From Bacteroidota bacterium (lineage in GTDB: Bacteria > Bacteroidota > Bacteroidia > Flavobacteriales > Flavobacteriaceae): a stretch of 8,348 bases of DNA. Under the pieces are notes generated by a model, which ran no database searches, was not told the origin of the DNA, and saw only the letters and a program-made list of their open reading frames with translations. The stretch spans positions 1-8,348 of the forward strand of contig CANINJ010000074.1 in the NCBI GenBank assembly GCA_947468985.1, given 5' to 3'. How positions within the stretch are numbered: the stretch's first letter is position 1; each line of letters starts with the position of its first letter. Position numbers and translations under genes: made by a program. Of this stretch, positions 6,023 through 8,348 are shown piece after piece.

Positions 6023-7024
6023 ATGACAACAATTATACAAGAAATAAATAAACGAATTCTCATTCTCGATGGAGCAATGGGAACAATGTTGCAACGCTAT
6101 AATTTCTCGGAAGAAGATTTCCGTGGCGACCGATTCAAAGACTTTCCCTATTCCCTAAAAGGAAACAACGATTTACTTTCGTTAACACAACCCAAAGCAA
6201 TTCAAGATATTCACGCACAATATTTTGAAGCAGGCGCCGATATCGTAGAGACCAATACATTCTCAGGAACAACAATCGGAATGGCAGATTATCATCTCGA
6301 AGACATTGTTTACGAACTCAACTTCGAATCTGCCAAAATTGCACGCAAAGTCGCCGATGAATTCACAGCAAAAAATCCAGACAAGCCACGTTTTGTAGCA
6401 GGTTCAATAGGACCAACAAACAGAACCGCAAGCATGTCGCCCGATGTAAACGACCCAGGTTACAGAGCCGTAACATTCGACGATTTACGCATTGCATACA
6501 AACAACAAGTCGAAGCTCTTATTGATGGTGGCGTAGATTTACTTTTAGTGGAAACCATTTTCGATACACTAAATGCCAAAGCAGCACTTTTTGCAATCGA
6601 AGAAGTCAAAGACGAACGCAAAATCGACATTCCAATTATGGTTTCAGGAACCATTACCGATGCTTCCGGAAGAACACTTTCTGGACAAACCGTGGAAGCT
6701 TTCTTGATTTCAATTTCACATATTCCGTTGTTGAGCGTAGGTTTCAATTGTGCTTTGGGAGCGCACCAACTAAAACCATATTTGAAACAATTGGCACACA
6801 ATACATCTTTCAATATTTCGGCACATCCAAATGCTGGATTGCCAAACGCTTTCGGGCAATACGACGAAACGCCCAAAGAAATGCAAGCACAAATCAAAGA
6901 ATATTTAGACGAAAATTTAATCAATATCATTGGCGGTTGTTGCGGAACAAATCCCGATCATATTCGATTAATTGCTGAAGTGGCAAAGGATTATAAACCA
7001 AGACAAATTTCAGAATCGATATAA
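6023..7024 (+). CDS. metH: Methionine synthase, homocysteine-binding (N-terminal) subunit of split MetH
   Basis: This 333-residue protein matches the homocysteine/zinc module of cobalamin-dependent methionine synthase, which activates homocysteine as a zinc thiolate for methylation to methionine in the cytosol. It opens with the family signature [10 protein letters not shown] (Asp16-Gln24), followed by [11 protein letters not shown] and [11 protein letters not shown]. The three zinc ligands are in place: Cys243 in VGFNCALG and Cys306-Cys307 in GGCCGT. The length equals the first module of E. coli MetH (about 340 residues), and the usual ligand order is kept. The protein stops after SESI instead of continuing into the folate domain; that domain starts in the next gene, whose ATG overlaps this TAA by one base. 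A two-gene MetH is common in Flavobacteriia, so this is not read as a frameshift. The SAM-I riboswitch upstream probably controls both genes. The ATG at 6023 is supported by the near-terminal signature and an A-rich upstream tract. A stand-alone homocysteine methyltransferase (MmuM type) is unlikely given the neighbour. Confidence 0.95.
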   Translation: MTTIIQEINKRILILDGAMGTMLQRYNFSEEDFRGDRFKDFPYSLKGNNDLLSLTQPKAIQDIHAQYFEAGADIVETNTFSGTTIGMADYHLEDIVYELNFESAKIARKVADEFTAKNPDKPRFVAGSIGPTNRTASMSPDVNDPGYRAVTFDDLRIAYKQQVEALIDGGVDLLLVETIFDTLNAKAALFAIEEVKDERKIDIPIMVSGTITDASGRTLSGQTVEAFLISISHIPLLSVGFNCALGAHQLKPYLKQLAHNTSFNISAHPNAGLPNAFGQYDETPKEMQAQIKEYLDENLINIIGGCCGTNPDHIRLIAEVAKDYKPRQISESI

Positions 7025-8348
7025 TGTCAGAAATAAAAAAATATTTAAAGTTATCAGGACTTGAACCTTTAATAATTACGCCAGAAACCAACTTTGTAAA
7101 TGTTGGTGAACGAACGAATGTAACAGGTTCACGAAAATTCCTTCGATTAATCAAGGAAGAAAAATACGCAGAAGCACTTGCTGTGGCTCGTGACCAAGTA
7201 GAAGGTGGCGCACAAATCATCGATATTAATATGGATGAAGGAATGCTTGATGGCGTTTATGCAATGACAACATTCCTAAATTTAATTGCTTCCGAACCGG
7301 ATATTTCTCGCGTTCCTTTGATGATTGACAGTTCAAAATGGGAAATTATCGAAGCAGGTTTGAAAGTGGCTCAAGGAAAAAGTGTGGTGAATTCTATTTC
7401 CCTAAAAGAAGGGGAAGAACAATTTATTCATCACGCCAAATTAGTAAAACGATACGGATCAGCTGTAATCATTATGGCATTTGATGAAAAAGGACAAGCC
7501 GATAATTTCGAACGACGAATTGAAATTTGCAAACGCTCGTACTATATATTAGTAAACGAAGTTGGTTTTCCAGCTCAAGATATCATATTTGATCCCAATA
7601 TTTTCCCTGTTGCCACAGGAATGGACGAACATAAATTGAACGCTATAGATTTCTTTCGAGCCACAAAATGGATTAAAGAAAATCTTCCACACGCCCACGT
7701 AAGCGGTGGTGTGAGTAACGTTTCGTTCTCTTTTAGAGGAAATGATACGGTGCGTGAAGCAATGCATTCCGCTTTCTTGTATCACGCCATCAAAAACGGA
7801 ATGACAATGGGAATTGTAAATCCCGAGATGCTTTCTATTTATGATGAAATCCCTAAAGATTTATTAGAACACGTTGAAGATGTTTTATTAAACAGAAGGG
7901 ACGATGCAACCGAACGATTATTAGATTTTGCGGAAAATATAAAAGGAGATTTTAAAGTAAATGAAAAGACCATCCAAGAGTGGCGTTCTGGTTCAATCCA
8001 AGAACGATTAACACATTCTTTAGTAAGAGGAATTGATGAATTTATAGAATTAGATATAGAAGAAGCAAGGCTTGCGGCTTCAAAACCAATCGAAGTTATC
8101 GAAATCAATTTAATGGCAGGGATGAATGTTGTTGGTGATTTATTTGGAAGTGGAAAAATGTTCTTGCCTCAAGTAGTAAAATCAGCACGTGTTATGAAAA
8201 AAGCAGTGGCATATCTTTTACCGTTTATTGAAGCAAGCAAGCAAGTTGGAGACAAGAGTGGGGCTGGAAAAATCCTGATGGCAACCGTAAAAGGAGATGT
8301 TCACGACATTGGAAAAAACATAGTTTCGGTAGTTTTAGGTTGTAACAA
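7024..8348 (+). CDS. metH: Methionine synthase, folate- and cobalamin-binding subunit of split MetH (runs off right edge)
   Basis: The frame is open from the ATG at 7024 to the window edge (441 complete codons). Residues about 20-285 form the methyltetrahydrofolate-binding TIM-barrel (DHPS-like) domain: [14 protein letters not shown] (26-39), [11 protein letters not shown] (67-77), LMIDSSKWE (99-107), [10 protein letters not shown] (121-130), [11 protein letters not shown] (189-199) and [15 protein letters not shown] (225-239). Residues about 320-410 form the helical cap over cobalamin. The B12-binding domain begins with [10 protein letters not shown], in which His427 is the expected lower ligand of cobalt. 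The rest of that domain and the SAM-dependent reactivation domain would lie beyond the window. The protein moves a methyl group from methyltetrahydrofolate to cobalamin and then to the homocysteine held by the upstream subunit. It starts with TAATG overlap to the preceding gene, suggesting coupled translation. In this clade the complete protein is usually about 890 residues. Confidence 0.95.
   Translation, partial: MSEIKKYLKLSGLEPLIITPETNFVNVGERTNVTGSRKFLRLIKEEKYAEALAVARDQVEGGAQIIDINMDEGMLDGVYAMTTFLNLIASEPDISRVPLMIDSSKWEIIEAGLKVAQGKSVVNSISLKEGEEQFIHHAKLVKRYGSAVIIMAFDEKGQADNFERRIEICKRSYYILVNEVGFPAQDIIFDPNIFPVATGMDEHKLNAIDFFRATKWIKENLPHAHVSGGVSNVSFSFRGNDTVREAMHSAFLYHAIKNGMTMGIVNPEMLSIYDEIPKDLLEHVEDVLLNRRDDATERLLDFAENIKGDFKVNEKTIQEWRSGSIQERLTHSLVRGIDEFIELDIEEARLAASKPIEVIEINLMAGMNVVGDLFGSGKMFLPQVVKSARVMKKAVAYLLPFIEASKQVGDKSGAGKILMATVKGDVHDIGKNIVSVVLGCN

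Noticed and set aside
6460..6930. 156-residue open frame on the minus strand inside the first metH gene
   Set aside because: It lies entirely opposite a strongly supported conserved gene, has low-complexity Ser/Lys-rich content and no recognisable domain; it is a reading-frame shadow.
6023..7024. Possible horizontal transfer of metH because of its more C-rich codon choice
   Set aside because: The last part of the barrel gene shows a similar shift by eye, the protein is as expected for the clade, and no mobile element or boundary is visible.
7022..7026. Frameshift or sequencing error breaking a single metH
   Set aside because: The stop is followed by an overlapping ATG at a natural module boundary, both sides keep their motifs, and a two-gene MetH is usual in this clade.

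Overview
The window looks like an ordinary chromosomal stretch from a member of the Flavobacteriia (Bacteroidota), most likely Flavobacterium or a close relative. It is AT-rich, its gene starts lack Shine-Dalgarno sequences and sit behind A-rich tracts, and it carries GLPGLI-family secreted proteins, a carboxypeptidase-regulatory/outer-membrane-barrel protein and a two-gene methionine synthase, all typical of that group. I see no insertion sequence, phage gene, CRISPR array, tRNA or rRNA.

Layout. (1) Minus strand, 1-886: a secreted protein of unknown function, possibly beta-propeller-like, whose stop codon overlaps the start of a deoxynucleoside kinase that runs off the left edge. (2) Plus strand, 1057-5648: a likely three-gene envelope operon of two paralogous GLPGLI-family exported proteins followed by a 911-residue outer-membrane beta-barrel protein with an N-terminal carboxypeptidase-regulatory-like domain. 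The function of this module is unknown; the first GLPGLI paralogue carries Gly/Met-rich segments that the second lacks. (3) 5649-6022: a 374-base leader region with a plausible Bacteroidota-type promoter, a well-formed SAM-I riboswitch aptamer, and then about 180 bases that include a strong hairpin and T-rich tracts and may form the expression platform. (4) Plus strand, 6023-8348: methionine synthase (MetH) encoded as two overlapping genes, a homocysteine/zinc module and then a folate/cobalamin protein that runs off the right edge just after the cobalamin-ligand motif.

How it works together. The riboswitch senses S-adenosylmethionine, made from methionine, and probably lowers expression of the split MetH when SAM is plentiful. 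The two MetH parts overlap by one base (TAATG), which suggests coupled translation and near-equal amounts. The envelope operon and the kinase pair look functionally unrelated to methionine synthesis.

Novelty. I do not see strong evidence for an undescribed system. The parts most worth a second look are the GLPGLI-GLPGLI-barrel module and the structured leader between the SAM aptamer and metH, where a specific alternative pairing can be proposed.
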